64,000 nucleotides of DNA from an uncultured Gammaproteobacteria bacterium (GCA_947259175.1 CAMYKW010000002.1:93254-157253), one strand, 5' to 3'. Counted from the stretch's first letter, positions 34,604 to 45,232 are shown. Program-made: numbers and translations. The notes: generated by a model not told the origin, from the sequence alone.

Positions 34604-35179
34604 GTGCCGCCCAACCGGCTGCGTATCATCGCCGGCTGTTGGCGCGGGCGGCGGATCGGATTTCCCGCGCTCGCGGCATTGCGGCCGACCCCGGACCGGG
34701 TTCGGGAGACCGTGTTCAACTGGCTGCAATCCGAGATCGACGGTGCGCACTGTCTCGACCTGTTCGCCGGCACCGGAATCCTGGGCTTCGAGGCGCTGTC
34801 CCGCGGTGCCGCGTCGGTGACCTGTGTCGAGCGCGAACCCGCCGCGGTCACCGCGATACGGCGCAACGCGGGCGCGCTCGACGCCGGGGGTATGAGCGTC
34901 GTTCAAAACGACGCGATGGACTTTTTGAAGCGTTCGCAACCGCGGCCCATGGATATCGTGTTCATCGATCCGCCTTACGGTTCGCCGTCGCTGGGACCGG
35001 TGTGCCGACTGCTCGAAGAGCGCACATGGCTGGCCCCGCGGGCGTCGATATACGTCGAGACGCGCGCCTTGAACCCCGCGCTGGCGGCGCCCGCGGACTG
35101 GCAATGCCTGCGATCGAAACGAGCGGGACAGGTGGACTACCGGTTGTACTGCAGGTCGCGGGAAGGCGATCAACGTTGA
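34604..35179 (+). CDS. rsmD: 16S rRNA (guanine966-N2)-methyltransferase
   Basis: 191-residue SAM-dependent methyltransferase. RIIAGCWRGRRIGFP and LRPTPDRVRETVFNWLQ at the N terminus, SAM-binding LDLFAGTGILGFEALSRGA, and the catalytic motif FIDPPYG are diagnostic. The GTG start lies one base after the M16 gene stop. coaD follows after 56 bases, a pairing common in bacteria. Confidence 0.95.
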   Translation: MPPNRLRIIAGCWRGRRIGFPALAALRPTPDRVRETVFNWLQSEIDGAHCLDLFAGTGILGFEALSRGAASVTCVEREPAAVTAIRRNAGALDAGGMSVVQNDAMDFLKRSQPRPMDIVFIDPPYGSPSLGPVCRLLEERTWLAPRASIYVETRALNPALAAPADWQCLRSKRAGQVDYRLYCRSREGDQR

Positions 35180-35202
35180 CTGCGCTTTGGCGCAACAAGT
35201 AG

Positions 35203-36004
<802 letters not shown>

Positions 36005-36032
36005 TTGTGAACCGTCGGCCGTGTCGCGTGAC

Positions 36033-37718
36033 ATGAAACTTTCCTGGACTTACGGCGCGCTCGCCGGTTTGCTGCTGCTGGCCGCGTATCCGGCGGCGGC
36101 GCAGCAGGCTCCCAGGCCTCCCGGCTGGGCGATCGCCACCGCCCATCCCCTGGCAACCGACGCCGGCGTCGAGATTGCACGCGCAGGAGGAAATGCATTC
36201 GACGCCGCGGTGGCGGTGTCTGCGGCGCTTGCGGTCGTAGAACCCATGGGTTCCGGGATGGGCGGCGGTGGTTTCTGGCTGTTGCACCGCGCCGCCGACG
36301 GACACCGGGTGATGGTCGACGGCCGCGAACGCGCCCCGCAGCGCGCGCATCGAGACATATATCTGGATGCCGCGGGAAACGTCCGACCGCGGGCGTCGTT
36401 GGACGGACCGCTGGCGGCCGCCATACCCGGCCAACCGGCGGCACTGGTGCATATCGCCGCGCGCTACGGCCGGTTACCGTTGGCGCGCAGCTTGGTTCCC
36501 GCCATCCGGTTTGCCCGTGACGGTTTTCCGGTGACCGAGCGTTACCGGCGCCTGGTGAAAATGCGCATGGCGGCATTCAATACCTCCGCCGGGCGGGTGT
36601 ATCTGATCGACGGTGAGGTGCCGGACGTCGGTGATGTCATTAAACAGCCGGACTTGGCGTCAACATTAACGCGCATCGCCGATGAAGGCGCCGCCGGTTT
36701 CTATGCCGGACCCCTGGCCCGGCGTCTGGTCGAAGGCGTGTCCGCCCACGGCGGTATATGGGGAGCGGACGACCTGTCCGGCTACCAGGTGGTGGAGCGC
36801 GAGCCGATCAGCGGCACCTATCGGGATATCGAGGTGACAAGCGCTGCCCCGCCTTCGTCGGGCGGTATCGTGCTGATGGCTATGCTCAATATGCTGGAGC
36901 GCTGGAATATGAATCGTGTGACCGAGGTGGAGCGCGTTCACCGCATCGTAGAGAGTATGCGCCGGGCATACCGGGACCGCGCGTTGTATCTCGGCGACCC
37001 GGATTTTGTCGCCATCGATAGCGGCCGTTTAACCTCGAAAGACTACGCCCGCGCGCTCAGCGACGACATCGGCGCCGGCGCCACCCCCAGCCGCGAGTTG
37101 GATCCCCCCCGCGGTGAGGGGCGGGATACGACCCATTTCTCAATTCTGGATCCCGCAGGGAACCGCGTCGCGGCCACACTGAGTATCAACTATCCGTTCG
37201 GATCGGGTTTCATGGTCGCGGGTACCGGGGTGCTGCTCAACAATGAAATGGATGACTTTGTCGCCAAACCGGGGGTCGCCAACGTGTATGGGCTGATCGG
37301 CGGGCAGGCAAATGCCATCGCCCCCGGCAAGCGCCCGCTGTCCAGCATGACACCGACATTTCTGGAAACGAAAGACACCGTCGTTGTGCTGGGGACCCCG
37401 GGCGGCAGTCGCATCATCTCCATGGTGCTGCTGGCGAGCCTGAAGTTTGCGCAGGGAGCACACGACGCCGAACAACTCGTGACCCTGCCTCGATTTCATC
37501 ATCAGTACGTGCCGGATCAGATTGTTTTCGAACCCGACGCCATCGCCCAGGCGACGTTGGTCGGCCTGAAACTCAAGGGGCATGCGCTGAAGCGGCGAGA
37601 TTCGCCTTACGGAAATATGCAGGCCGTGATCTGGCGGAAGCGCGAACACCGGTTGCAGGCGGCGAGCGATCCGAGAGGCGAGGGGAGCGCCGTAGTTTTG
37701 TTGGACGCTTCGCGCTGA
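36033..37718 (+). CDS. ggt: Gamma-glutamyltranspeptidase
   Basis: 561-residue periplasmic N-terminal nucleophile hydrolase that cleaves gamma-glutamyl bonds such as glutathione. Signal peptide at the start (LLLLAAYPAAA). Substrate-binding R in VDGRERAP; the autoprocessing site and nucleophile are the first Thr of DTTHFSILDP (about residue 366), followed by the small-subunit blocks NYPFGSGFMVAGTGVLLNNEMDDF and GKRPLSSMTPTF. The catalytic GTPGGSRI is also present. A GTG 12 bases upstream is an alternative start. Confidence 0.94.
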   Translation: MKLSWTYGALAGLLLLAAYPAAAQQAPRPPGWAIATAHPLATDAGVEIARAGGNAFDAAVAVSAALAVVEPMGSGMGGGGFWLLHRAADGHRVMVDGRERAPQRAHRDIYLDAAGNVRPRASLDGPLAAAIPGQPAALVHIAARYGRLPLARSLVPAIRFARDGFPVTERYRRLVKMRMAAFNTSAGRVYLIDGEVPDVGDVIKQPDLASTLTRIADEGAAGFYAGPLARRLVEGVSAHGGIWGADDLSGYQVVEREPISGTYRDIEVTSAAPPSSGGIVLMAMLNMLERWNMNRVTEVERVHRIVESMRRAYRDRALYLGDPDFVAIDSGRLTSKDYARALSDDIGAGATPSRELDPPRGEGRDTTHFSILDPAGNRVAATLSINYPFGSGFMVAGTGVLLNNEMDDFVAKPGVANVYGLIGGQANAIAPGKRPLSSMTPTFLETKDTVVVLGTPGGSRIISMVLLASLKFAQGAHDAEQLVTLPRFHHQYVPDQIVFEPDAIAQATLVGLKLKGHALKRRDSPYGNMQAVIWRKREHRLQAASDPRGEGSAVVLLDASR

Positions 37719-37783
37719 TCAATGCGGGTATCGCAACGTCGATTTCGCGGTAGAACCCGACGACCCGCGGTCCGAATTCTGCC

Positions 37784-39757
37784 TCAGGCGCTACGTTCCG
37801 AGATTTCGCCGGCTTGCTTGTTCTCGTCGAGCACCGCTTCGACCTGCGTAATCAGCTCATCCATCGCGGCGCGCTGTCGTTTGATGCCGTCTTGCACGTG
37901 CTCAAGCTCGGCCAGCCGATCCTCGAGAGTGTCGCTCGCCTTGTGGATCCGCTTGATGCTTTCCAATCGTCGGCGCAACTGCACCTGGTGTTCCCGTACC
38001 TGGGATTCCATTGGAGACATGATGGTCTTCAGCCAATCGTCGGTGTCGCGGTTGGCGCGTTGAAATACCCGGCGCACGCTGGATACCGCGGAATCGTAAA
38101 AACGGCGGCCGAGAACCATTTGTTCCGTCATCACCATCGACAAACCACGAATAAAGTGCTCATGTCGTTCGATTAAGCGCTTAATTTCCCGTTGATATTT
38201 GTTGATCGAAAAACGCCTCGGCTTGATGTTCGCCAGACCGTGCTCTTCTTGAAACTTCTTGTACACGCCTTCCATTAGCTCTTGAATCTCCACCGTCTGC
38301 TTGGACGCGTTGTCCATGGTCTCGGTAATTTCCTTGAAGAACTTCATCATCGTATTGCGCAGCCCGCCGGTGGTCAGGCTGATGGTCATGTCTTTCTTGG
38401 TCTCCGCGATCAAGCGGTCCAGAACCTTCATGCTCAAGTAGCTGTAAAGCTTTTTGGTCTGCTGCGAGAATATGGAGCGCGTGGCCTGAAACCTTTGAAG
38501 ATTTTTTTCCAGGTGTTCCTTATCGGCGCGCACCTTCTGCATCATGTCTTCAATGACTTCGATATTCTTTCCGTTCAGTTTCTGCAGTTCTGAAATATGT
38601 TCGTTTACGTCCTGAATCCGCTGATCGTTCATGGCGCGGGTCGTCTTGACCACGTCCCCCAATTCTGTACTGACATTGGCGCTGACGATATCGCGTTTCG
38701 CCGGGATCAGCAGATTGGCAATTGCGTTTTCCAGGTTGCTTACACCGCTGTTTTCCAGCAAAGTGAAGTCGTTCTTGATCTTTCCCAACAATCCCTTCTG
38801 CGCCGAAATCGGGAAGATCTGTTTTTCGGGGATCGATAATATCTCGGAAGTGCCCCGAATCTGACGCTGAATCTCCTGTTCCACCTGCTTTGGATCTTTT
38901 AACTCGTCCCAGAGTACGTCGACTTTGTTGAGAACGACGAATCGTCCGGTATTCGACGCGGTTTGGCCGCCATTGATGTGATCCCGCCACAAGATTAAAT
39001 CGGATTTGGTTACCCCGGCGTCGGCGGCGAGAATAAACAGCACCGCGTGAGCGCTGGACAACATGTTGAGTGTGAGTTCGGGTTCCGAACCCAGGGCGTT
39101 GAGGCCCGGCGTATCGAGGATTACCAGGCCCTGTTCCAGCAGCGGATGGGGATAGTTGACCAGGGCATGCCGCCAGCGGGGGATCTCGACACTGCCATCT
39201 TCGCGCACGTGCATGCCGTCTTCATGGGCTTCGTCTTCGGAAATGTGGAGCGCAAGTTTCTCCGCGAGCTCACGGCTCACCAGCTTCACTTTGGTAAGTT
39301 GCTGCAACGACGCCTGGATCTGCTCCGGATCGTCCGGCTGCAGATAGATGGTCTCCCATTCGTCAAGATGTTCCTTGTACTCGGCGATGCTTGTGCCCTG
39401 CATCCGGGTTTCAATCGGCAGCAACTGCACGGCCGGCTCGCGGTTCCGATCGAAGTACAGCTCGGTGGGGCACATGGTGGTGCGGCCGGCGCTGGACGGC
39501 ACCATGCGTTGGCCCATGTCGCCGAAGAACAAGGCGTTGATCAGCTCCGACTTGCCCCGCGAGAATTCGGCAACGAAGGCGACGTACAGTTTATCGTCGT
39601 TTAGCGTAGCGACGATCGCTTCGATGCGTTGGTCCAAGTGGACATCGCTGAATTTTTGTTCGGCCAACCAGCCGCCGAAGCCGGTAATAGCGGATTGCAG
39701 GCGCTTACGCCACTCGCTGTACTCGTCAAAACCTTTTTCGATGAATTTGTCGATCAT
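37784..39757 (-). CDS. Dynamin-family GTPase
   Basis: 657-residue large GTPase. G1 VAEFSRGKSELINALF, G2 threonine in GRTTMCPTE, G3 DTPGLN, G4 VLNKVD. After the GTPase domain (about 60-370) come long helices and coiled-coil (roughly 390-450 and 580-645), as in bacterial dynamin-like proteins that remodel membranes and in E. coli CrfC, which associates with the replisome. There is no transmembrane segment. Monocistronic by context: ggt is convergent and mutM is 246 bases upstream on the same strand. The upstream region carries a tandem repeat. Confidence 0.9.
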   Translation of the reverse strand: MIDKFIEKGFDEYSEWRKRLQSAITGFGGWLAEQKFSDVHLDQRIEAIVATLNDDKLYVAFVAEFSRGKSELINALFFGDMGQRMVPSSAGRTTMCPTELYFDRNREPAVQLLPIETRMQGTSIAEYKEHLDEWETIYLQPDDPEQIQASLQQLTKVKLVSRELAEKLALHISEDEAHEDGMHVREDGSVEIPRWRHALVNYPHPLLEQGLVILDTPGLNALGSEPELTLNMLSSAHAVLFILAADAGVTKSDLILWRDHINGGQTASNTGRFVVLNKVDVLWDELKDPKQVEQEIQRQIRGTSEILSIPEKQIFPISAQKGLLGKIKNDFTLLENSGVSNLENAIANLLIPAKRDIVSANVSTELGDVVKTTRAMNDQRIQDVNEHISELQKLNGKNIEVIEDMMQKVRADKEHLEKNLQRFQATRSIFSQQTKKLYSYLSMKVLDRLIAETKKDMTISLTTGGLRNTMMKFFKEITETMDNASKQTVEIQELMEGVYKKFQEEHGLANIKPRRFSINKYQREIKRLIERHEHFIRGLSMVMTEQMVLGRRFYDSAVSSVRRVFQRANRDTDDWLKTIMSPMESQVREHQVQLRRRLESIKRIHKASDTLEDRLAELEHVQDGIKRQRAAMDELITQVEAVLDENKQAGEISERSA

Positions 39758-39869
39758 AATTAGAGCCGTTTAATTGTCGTTTTCTCGCTGCCGTGGCGCT
39801 GTCGATCGAGAATAAATCTCACTCCGGGAAGCTCCCTTAACTCTATATTTAAGCAAAAATCGACAAAAA

Positions 39870-39913
39870 TCCAAGTTTTTCAAACAATTTTTCCAAGTTT
39901 TTCAAACAATTTT
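39870..39913. repeat. Two perfect 22-bp tandem copies upstream of the dynamin gene
   Basis: The unit beginning TCCAAGTTTTTCAAACAA and ending TTTT occurs at 39870-39891 and again, with no mismatch, at 39892-39913. On the gene's strand each unit contains TTGTTTGAAAAACTTGG. The repeat is in an AT-rich stretch 113-156 bases before the start codon, where it could duplicate a protein-binding site or promoter element. The rest of the 39758-40003 gap shows nothing else clear. Confidence 0.9.
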
Positions 39914-40003
39914 ATACTCTAATCCAGAACTGACTTTAACTAATCCGCCCCCGGCCGCGGGAAATGTGGGCGATTAGGGGCGAATCGCGGCGGCTCGCCG
40001 GGA

Positions 40004-40819
40004 TCAGCGCTGGCAGTGCGGGCAGAAAAAGCTGGACCGCTGCGCCACCACGCGGCGCCGGATCGGCGCCCCGCAGCGTGGGCACGGCGCATCTTCGCGT
40101 CCGTAGACGCAAAGCTGCTGTTGGAAATACCCCGGTTTGCCATCCTCGCGGCTGAAGTCGCGCAGAGTGGTGCCGCCCGCCTGGATGGCGTTGTTGAGGG
40201 TGGTCGCGATGCCGTCGGCGAGGCGCGCGTAGCGCTGCCGGGAGATGCGGCCGGCCGCACGCTGGGGATGGATGCCCGCCGCGAACAGCGACTCGCTGGC
40301 GTAGATGTTGCCTATCCCTGCAACAATTGTGGAATTCATGATGAACGACTTGACGTCGATGCGCCTGCCCCGCGAGCGCGCGTACAAGTACCCGCCGGTA
40401 ACGGAACCGGAGAGCGGTTCCGGCCCCAGCGAATCGAGCAATGGATGGCGGGCGGGGTCCCCGGTGGTCCACGAAACGCTGCCGAAGCGGCGAGGGTCGC
40501 GCAGACGCAGGCACGTGCCGTCGCTGAATACGATCTCAAAGTGATCGTATTTCCCCACCGGCGTATCGGCGTCGATGACGCGCAGGCTGCCGGACATGCC
40601 GAGATGCAAGATAAGGGTTCCCACATCGGCCCGAAGTAGGAGATACTTCGCGCGCCTGTCGATCGCGCGTATATGTTGACCGCGTAGCGTGCGTCCTATT
40701 TCGCGAGGCACCGGCCAGCGCAAACGCGGCTCGCGAACCCGGACTGCCGCTACCAAGCGGTCCACTACATGGGGTCTGAGCCCGCGGCAGGTGGTTTCGA
40801 CCTCGGGTAATTCCGGCAT
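40004..40819 (-). CDS. mutM: Formamidopyrimidine-DNA glycosylase
   Basis: 271-residue base-excision repair enzyme for oxidised purines. The catalytic N terminus MPELPEVETTCRGL (Pro2, Glu3) is intact; the conserved Lys/His helix region is GTLILHLGMSGSLRV; NIYASESLFAAGIHP is the helix-two-turn-helix. The zinc finger at the end is C...C in DAPCPRCGAPI and FFCPHCQR. Divergent from the neighbouring reductase with 58 bases between starts. Confidence 0.97.
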   Translation of the reverse strand: MPELPEVETTCRGLRPHVVDRLVAAVRVREPRLRWPVPREIGRTLRGQHIRAIDRRAKYLLLRADVGTLILHLGMSGSLRVIDADTPVGKYDHFEIVFSDGTCLRLRDPRRFGSVSWTTGDPARHPLLDSLGPEPLSGSVTGGYLYARSRGRRIDVKSFIMNSTIVAGIGNIYASESLFAAGIHPQRAAGRISRQRYARLADGIATTLNNAIQAGGTTLRDFSREDGKPGYFQQQLCVYGREDAPCPRCGAPIRRRVVAQRSSFFCPHCQR

Positions 40820-40877
40820 GGACGTTAACTGATAGCGAATTTCGAAAATTGTAGAATCAAGTCAGTACCGACCCGTT

Positions 40878-41921
40878 ATGGCCACTACGCACGTCATCAC
40901 CCTGCCCAGCGGAGATAAGCGGTTCGAGGCCGATGCGGATGAAACGGTGCTCGAGGCCGCGCTGCGTGCCGGTTACGTGCTGCCCTATAGCTGCCGCACG
41001 GGTTCTTGCGGCACCTGCAAGGCGATGTTGACGTCCGGGCGAGTCGATTATGGAGTGTATCAGCAACAGGCGCTGAGTGATGCGGAGCGTGATCGAGGAT
41101 ACGCGCTGTTGTGTCGCGCTAAACCGCGTTCCGATCTGGTGGTGGAAGCGCGGGAGGTGGTTGCCGCGGAGGGGATCGACATCAAGATCCTGCCGTGCCG
41201 GGTGGCAAAGTTGGACTTGTTGTCGCCCGACGTCATGGGTTTGGAGTTGACGTTACCGAAGAATCACGGCTTCAATTATCTGCCGGGCCAATACATCGAC
41301 ATACTGCTCAGCGGTGGCCGGCGCCGCAGCTTTTCAATCGCCAATGTGGCTGCTCCGGGGGGCGCGATCAATCTGCACATCCGGCGGGTCCCGGGGGGCG
41401 AGTTCACCAATCGTGTATTCACCGCGCTAAAGGAAAGGGACCTGCTTCGGTTCCAGGGTCCGTTCGGCACGTTTTTTCTGCGCGAGGACGCCACCGGGCC
41501 GATGATATTCATGGCGGGGGGCACCGGATTTGCACCGATCAAGGCGATCATCGAACACGGGCTGGCTGCGGGGGTGTCCCGGCCGATGCATCTGTTCTGG
41601 GGGGTGCGGGCGCGCGGCGATCTCTATATGCGCGAACTTGCCGAGTCCTGGTCGCGCGGTCACGAGCAATTTCGTTTTACGCCGGTGCTGTCGGAACCCC
41701 TGGCGCGGGATGAATGGCAGGGACAAACAGGCTGGGTGCACGAAGCCGTGGTCGGCGCCTATCCGGACCTGCGCGATTATGAAGTATATGCAGCGGGTCC
41801 GCCGGCAATGATTGAGGCGGGAAAGGCCGCGTTCCGCGGCGGCGGGCTGGCGGCGGATCGGTTTTATTTTGACTCGTTCGAATTCGCTAACGATCCGACT
41901 CCAGCGGAGAATCCGTCGTAA
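40878..41921 (+). CDS. 2Fe-2S ferredoxin/FAD-NAD(P)H reductase
   Basis: 347-residue electron-transfer flavoprotein. N-terminal plant-type ferredoxin domain with CRTGSCGTCKAML and the fourth ligand in YALLCRAKP. Then an FAD domain (RRRSFSIANVAAPGG, RxYS-type motif) and NAD(P) domain (MAGGTGFAPIKAIIEHGL, ending FYFDSFEFA). This is the CDP-6-deoxy-glucoseen reductase/Fre-like type seen in many gammaproteobacteria outside sugar clusters. The partner oxygenase or dehydratase is not in the window. Its 3' end overlaps the convergent hemY by 35 bases. Confidence 0.9.
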   Translation: MATTHVITLPSGDKRFEADADETVLEAALRAGYVLPYSCRTGSCGTCKAMLTSGRVDYGVYQQQALSDAERDRGYALLCRAKPRSDLVVEAREVVAAEGIDIKILPCRVAKLDLLSPDVMGLELTLPKNHGFNYLPGQYIDILLSGGRRRSFSIANVAAPGGAINLHIRRVPGGEFTNRVFTALKERDLLRFQGPFGTFFLREDATGPMIFMAGGTGFAPIKAIIEHGLAAGVSRPMHLFWGVRARGDLYMRELAESWSRGHEQFRFTPVLSEPLARDEWQGQTGWVHEAVVGAYPDLRDYEVYAAGPPAMIEAGKAAFRGGGLAADRFYFDSFEFANDPTPAENPS

Positions 41922-43161
41922 TCGGAGCGGTTAAAGCCGCGGTATCCTGCGCCGACTTGGGTGCCGCCGGCTGATCCTGTGCAGCGGACGTCGACATGCG
42001 CTGCAGGCCCTGGCGGTAGTAGGTGAGCGCGTTCTCCGGTTCCTCGAGCTGCTCCAGTAATTTTCCCAATTCCTCATAGGCCTCAGCCGGGCCCTCGTTG
42101 GCGATGCAAGCCTCCAGGTATGAGCGCGCCTTCCCCCACAATTCGTTGGCCATACACAGGCGCGACAGGGTCAGCAGCAGCGCCGGGTCATTCTCGTGGG
42201 CGGTCGCCCACTTTTCCGCGGTCTTTAATTGTTTGGCGAGATCCGGCGCATGTACCCGCCCATAGAGCAGCACCAGTTTGGGCTCCCATTGTTGCTTGAT
42301 GGCTTTGCGCAACAGATTCTCGGCCTGCTCGTTGTCTCCGGCTTCGATGAGCTGGTCGACGTAGGTGGCGATCAGCTCCGGATCCCGTTTCTGCTCGCGG
42401 GACAAGGATCTCCAGGTATTGTTCAGCTGACCGTCGCCGCCGTCGGAATGGGTCAACAACCGCTGCGTGATGAGTTGATTTAACTGATCCAGCTTCTCCT
42501 CCGGCAATATCCGTTGCTTGCGTGCCGTGGGCAGCATTTCCGACAGCGCGGTCCAATTCTGCAGGTCCTGGTAGATCTGCATGATCAGCCCCAGAATCTT
42601 CTTGTTCTTGGGTGCGTGGGAGCGCAGCGAATTGAGCGTGGACAGGGCTTGCTCCAGCTGGCCGGTCTGATATTGCAGTTTCGCCTTGGTGAGTCCTACG
42701 GCGATCGTTTGCCGGGGATCGCTGTCGCGGGCTTGATCCAGATATCGGTCCCGACGCTCGAGGTCGCCCTGCGCCTGGGCCGCATGTGCGGCGCCGATAT
42801 AATTCAGAACCGGGGCATCGGTGTGGCTTAGGTAGCTGAGCAGTTGCTTCTCGGCCTTTTGCCAGTCGCCTTCAATCAAACCCATCATTCCCTGGGTTTG
42901 AGAGCGCTGCGCCTTCCCCGTCAGGCGCCGGCCGCGCCAGTTGCTGATGTCCTTTGGCGTCCGCCACACGCGCGCCAGAAAACGAATCGCCAGGTAGGTG
43001 ACGATGAATAATGCCACCAACAAGACGACGAACAGCGAAAACGAGAGTTCGATGCTCCAGGGATCTACAGTGATCAACACGTAACCGGGGTCATCAACGG
43101 CCACGTACGCGATTGCGAGCGATGCCGCCAGTGCTAACAGTATGACGATGAGCAGCTTCAT
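41887..43161 (-). CDS. hemY: HemY-like inner-membrane TPR protein
   Basis: 424 residues: two transmembrane segments (about 3-20 and 40-63), a basic linker, then the HemY N-terminal block GLIEGDWQKAEKQLLSYL. An array of helical TPR-like repeats (about 95-390) follows, with a low-complexity tail. Encoded after hemC-hemD-hemX as in other gammaproteobacteria. Its exact role is not known; it is not the protoporphyrinogen oxidase also called HemY. Start overlaps the hemX stop by 4 bases. Confidence 0.92.
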   Translation of the reverse strand: MKLLIVILLALAASLAIAYVAVDDPGYVLITVDPWSIELSFSLFVVLLVALFIVTYLAIRFLARVWRTPKDISNWRGRRLTGKAQRSQTQGMMGLIEGDWQKAEKQLLSYLSHTDAPVLNYIGAAHAAQAQGDLERRDRYLDQARDSDPRQTIAVGLTKAKLQYQTGQLEQALSTLNSLRSHAPKNKKILGLIMQIYQDLQNWTALSEMLPTARKQRILPEEKLDQLNQLITQRLLTHSDGGDGQLNNTWRSLSREQKRDPELIATYVDQLIEAGDNEQAENLLRKAIKQQWEPKLVLLYGRVHAPDLAKQLKTAEKWATAHENDPALLLTLSRLCMANELWGKARSYLEACIANEGPAEAYEELGKLLEQLEEPENALTYYRQGLQRMSTSAAQDQPAAPKSAQDTAALTAPITTDSPLESDR

Positions 43162-44351
43162 CCGGAATTGCTCCGACGTTTAATTTTCTGCAACTCGTTA
43201 AGCGATGCACTGATGTCCGGCAGTGCCGGTTTCAGTTCTATGCTTTCCATCTGTTTCAGGTCATTAATCGCCTCGCTGACCTGGCCGTCTTCGCTGTTGA
43301 AATAGGTCTGCAGCCAAGTCCCGGCGCGCTCCAGGTTGCTGTGGAAGGTATTGGTATCGGACTTGAGCAGGGAAATTTGCGCGCCGGAAAGCGCAAGACG
43401 CAGATTCTCGTATAAGTAGTAGCGCTTTTCCGGACTCAACAAGGGTTTGGCCGGTTCGCTGACGTTTTGGATGCGTACCAGTCCGGTTAGATCGGACAAC
43501 ATCTCGCGGCCCGCCTGAATCCATTCGTTGTCGGATTTCTTTGCTCCCGTATCCGCGGTGCCAGCGTCGAGTTCGCTTCGCGGCTGGCTCTTCAGTGGAA
43601 ATTTGTCCACGATCGCCGACATGCTGCTCAGGCGCAGTGCGAGTCCGGCGACGTCTACGGATTCCACGCCCTGCAATTCGGTGATCTCATCAGCGATCAA
43701 ACGGCGCACCTCGGTGAACTTGGGATTGCCGAGTTCCTGCAACCGGCGGTCGGCCAACTGTAACCCCGCGCGGGCGGTGTTGACATCCGTGGACAAGCTG
43801 ACGCTGTGGTTGGCGATGCGCAGCAGCTGCTCAATCTCCTCCAGCGCCCAACTGTCGAGGCTCCGGTCCAGATCCGCGTAGACCTTTTCCACGGAACTCG
43901 ACAGATCCTGCACCGACGTCGACAGTTGTGACTGAGATTTCTTGAGCGGCTCAATCGTCTCCTTGAGCGTTTGCTTGATGGTTTTATCGACCTCCGATTG
44001 TCGGGCATCGAGTTTGTCCTGTTGTTTTTCGAGGCCGACGACTTGTTGCGTGAGTCCTTTGATGCTGGTATCGACATCCGCCGCGCTGCGTGTCTGCTCC
44101 AACTTCTGCTGTACCTCGACGCGATACCACAGATACGCGCCGAGACCCAGCGCAATCAAGGATAGGAGCAGCGCCACGCCGCCGAGTACCTTCCCGCCTT
44201 TAGTCGGTTGGGTCGCGGCCGATGCGGCGGGTTCCGGCGTCAGCTCGTCGGCCGGCGCCGCCAGGTCTTCCTCCACCGCGGAGATTTCCTCCGCCGGCTC
44301 CGTCACTGCGGGGGCATTGTCGGCCGCAGGAATATCTTTGTCGTTGCTCAT
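43158..44351 (-). CDS. hemX: HemX-like membrane protein
   Basis: 397 residues. An acidic, Pro/Ala-rich N-terminal tail (1-50), one transmembrane helix (about 54-75, LGGVALLLSLIALGLGAYLWY), then a long coiled-coil (about 80-165) and a helical periplasmic part containing SWALEEIEQLLRIANHSVSLS, a segment typical of the family. Often annotated as uroporphyrinogen-III C-methyltransferase, but no methyltransferase motif exists. Located 103 bases after hemD and overlapping hemY. Confidence 0.92.
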   Translation of the reverse strand: MSNDKDIPAADNAPAVTEPAEEISAVEEDLAAPADELTPEPAASAATQPTKGGKVLGGVALLLSLIALGLGAYLWYRVEVQQKLEQTRSAADVDTSIKGLTQQVVGLEKQQDKLDARQSEVDKTIKQTLKETIEPLKKSQSQLSTSVQDLSSSVEKVYADLDRSLDSWALEEIEQLLRIANHSVSLSTDVNTARAGLQLADRRLQELGNPKFTEVRRLIADEITELQGVESVDVAGLALRLSSMSAIVDKFPLKSQPRSELDAGTADTGAKKSDNEWIQAGREMLSDLTGLVRIQNVSEPAKPLLSPEKRYYLYENLRLALSGAQISLLKSDTNTFHSNLERAGTWLQTYFNSEDGQVSEAINDLKQMESIELKPALPDISASLNELQKIKRRSNSG

Positions 44352-44454
44352 TCGTTTGCTCGTCAGTCAGTAGTCCTTGACGCTCGACTTTACCATAGGC
44401 CGCAGCCTCGTGCGCCTTATGATATTCGCTTTTTGACTTTGTTTAATATGGTTA

Positions 44455-45231
44455 TCAATTGCCGGCGGCGTGTTCGGTTCCCAAGGTGTGAAGTGCGGCC
44501 AGCATCGCGTCGTCGGTGGCGTCAGCGGCGGCCACCACCGGCGCCAGCCACCCCCGTTCGTGCGCTGATTTTGCGACTCTGTCGCCTGCAACCACCAGCG
44601 GGGTACGCAGCAAGCGGCCGCGGTGCTGCTGTCCCGCCAGATTGACCAAGTTCTCGATACCCGTGACGCTGGTGATCATGATCACGTCCAGTTGTCTTTG
44701 CGACCAAGCGGTTTCCAGGACCCGCGGGTCGCTGCGCGCCGGGACGCGTCGATAGCACTCCGCGTAGTCCACCGCGGCGCCACGAGATATCAACGTATCG
44801 CGCAGAAATTCGCGTCCGTTTTCACCCCGGAAAATCAGGAAATGCTGGCCTTGCACCCGTTGCATCGCTGGCTCGGCCAGCAGCGACTCGCTGTTATACG
44901 GTGGCTGGGGAACCACATCCACGGTCCAACCTTGCTGCTCAAGCGCCTGCGCGGTGCGGACACCGACCGCGGTGAGCTTGGCGCGCGGACGCGCGATGCC
45001 CGCGCCGGTGATCGCCCGCAGTCCCATGCGCACCGCATTGGCGCTGACGAAAACCAGCCAGTCATAATTTTCCAGCGTGCGCAGCACGGTGTACAACCGA
45101 TCAGGGTTCACCGGCGCCTCGATTTCAATTACTGGAAATCGAATCACCTTGCCGCCGCGCTGTTCGATGCGCCTGCTGATTGCGGCAGCCTGATGGGCGG
45201 GTCGTGTGACCACCACCCACAGGTTGTTCAA
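44455..45231 (-). CDS. hemD: Uroporphyrinogen-III synthase
   Basis: About 258 residues. The sequence is weakly conserved in this family, but WVVVTRPAHQAAAISRRIEQRGG, FPVIEIEAP, WLVFVSANAVRMGL, AVGVRTAQALEQQGW and MITSVTGIENLVNL follow the HemD pattern. The frame runs upstream through hemC, so the start must be inferred: TTG at 45231, one base after the hemC stop, gives a leader of LNNLWVVV. Uses the product of HemC to make the first cyclic tetrapyrrole. Confidence 0.92.
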   Translation of the reverse strand: MNNLWVVVTRPAHQAAAISRRIEQRGGKVIRFPVIEIEAPVNPDRLYTVLRTLENYDWLVFVSANAVRMGLRAITGAGIARPRAKLTAVGVRTAQALEQQGWTVDVVPQPPYNSESLLAEPAMQRVQGQHFLIFRGENGREFLRDTLISRGAAVDYAECYRRVPARSDPRVLETAWSQRQLDVIMITSVTGIENLVNLAGQQHRGRLLRTPLVVAGDRVAKSAHERGWLAPVVAAADATDDAMLAALHTLGTEHAAGN

Positions 45232-45232
45232 A

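Noticed and set aside
33187-34866. 559-codon open frame on the minus strand
   Set aside because: Entirely antisense to the second M16 peptidase and rsmD; composition is Arg/Gln/His-rich noise typical of high-GC reverse frames, and no family motif is seen.
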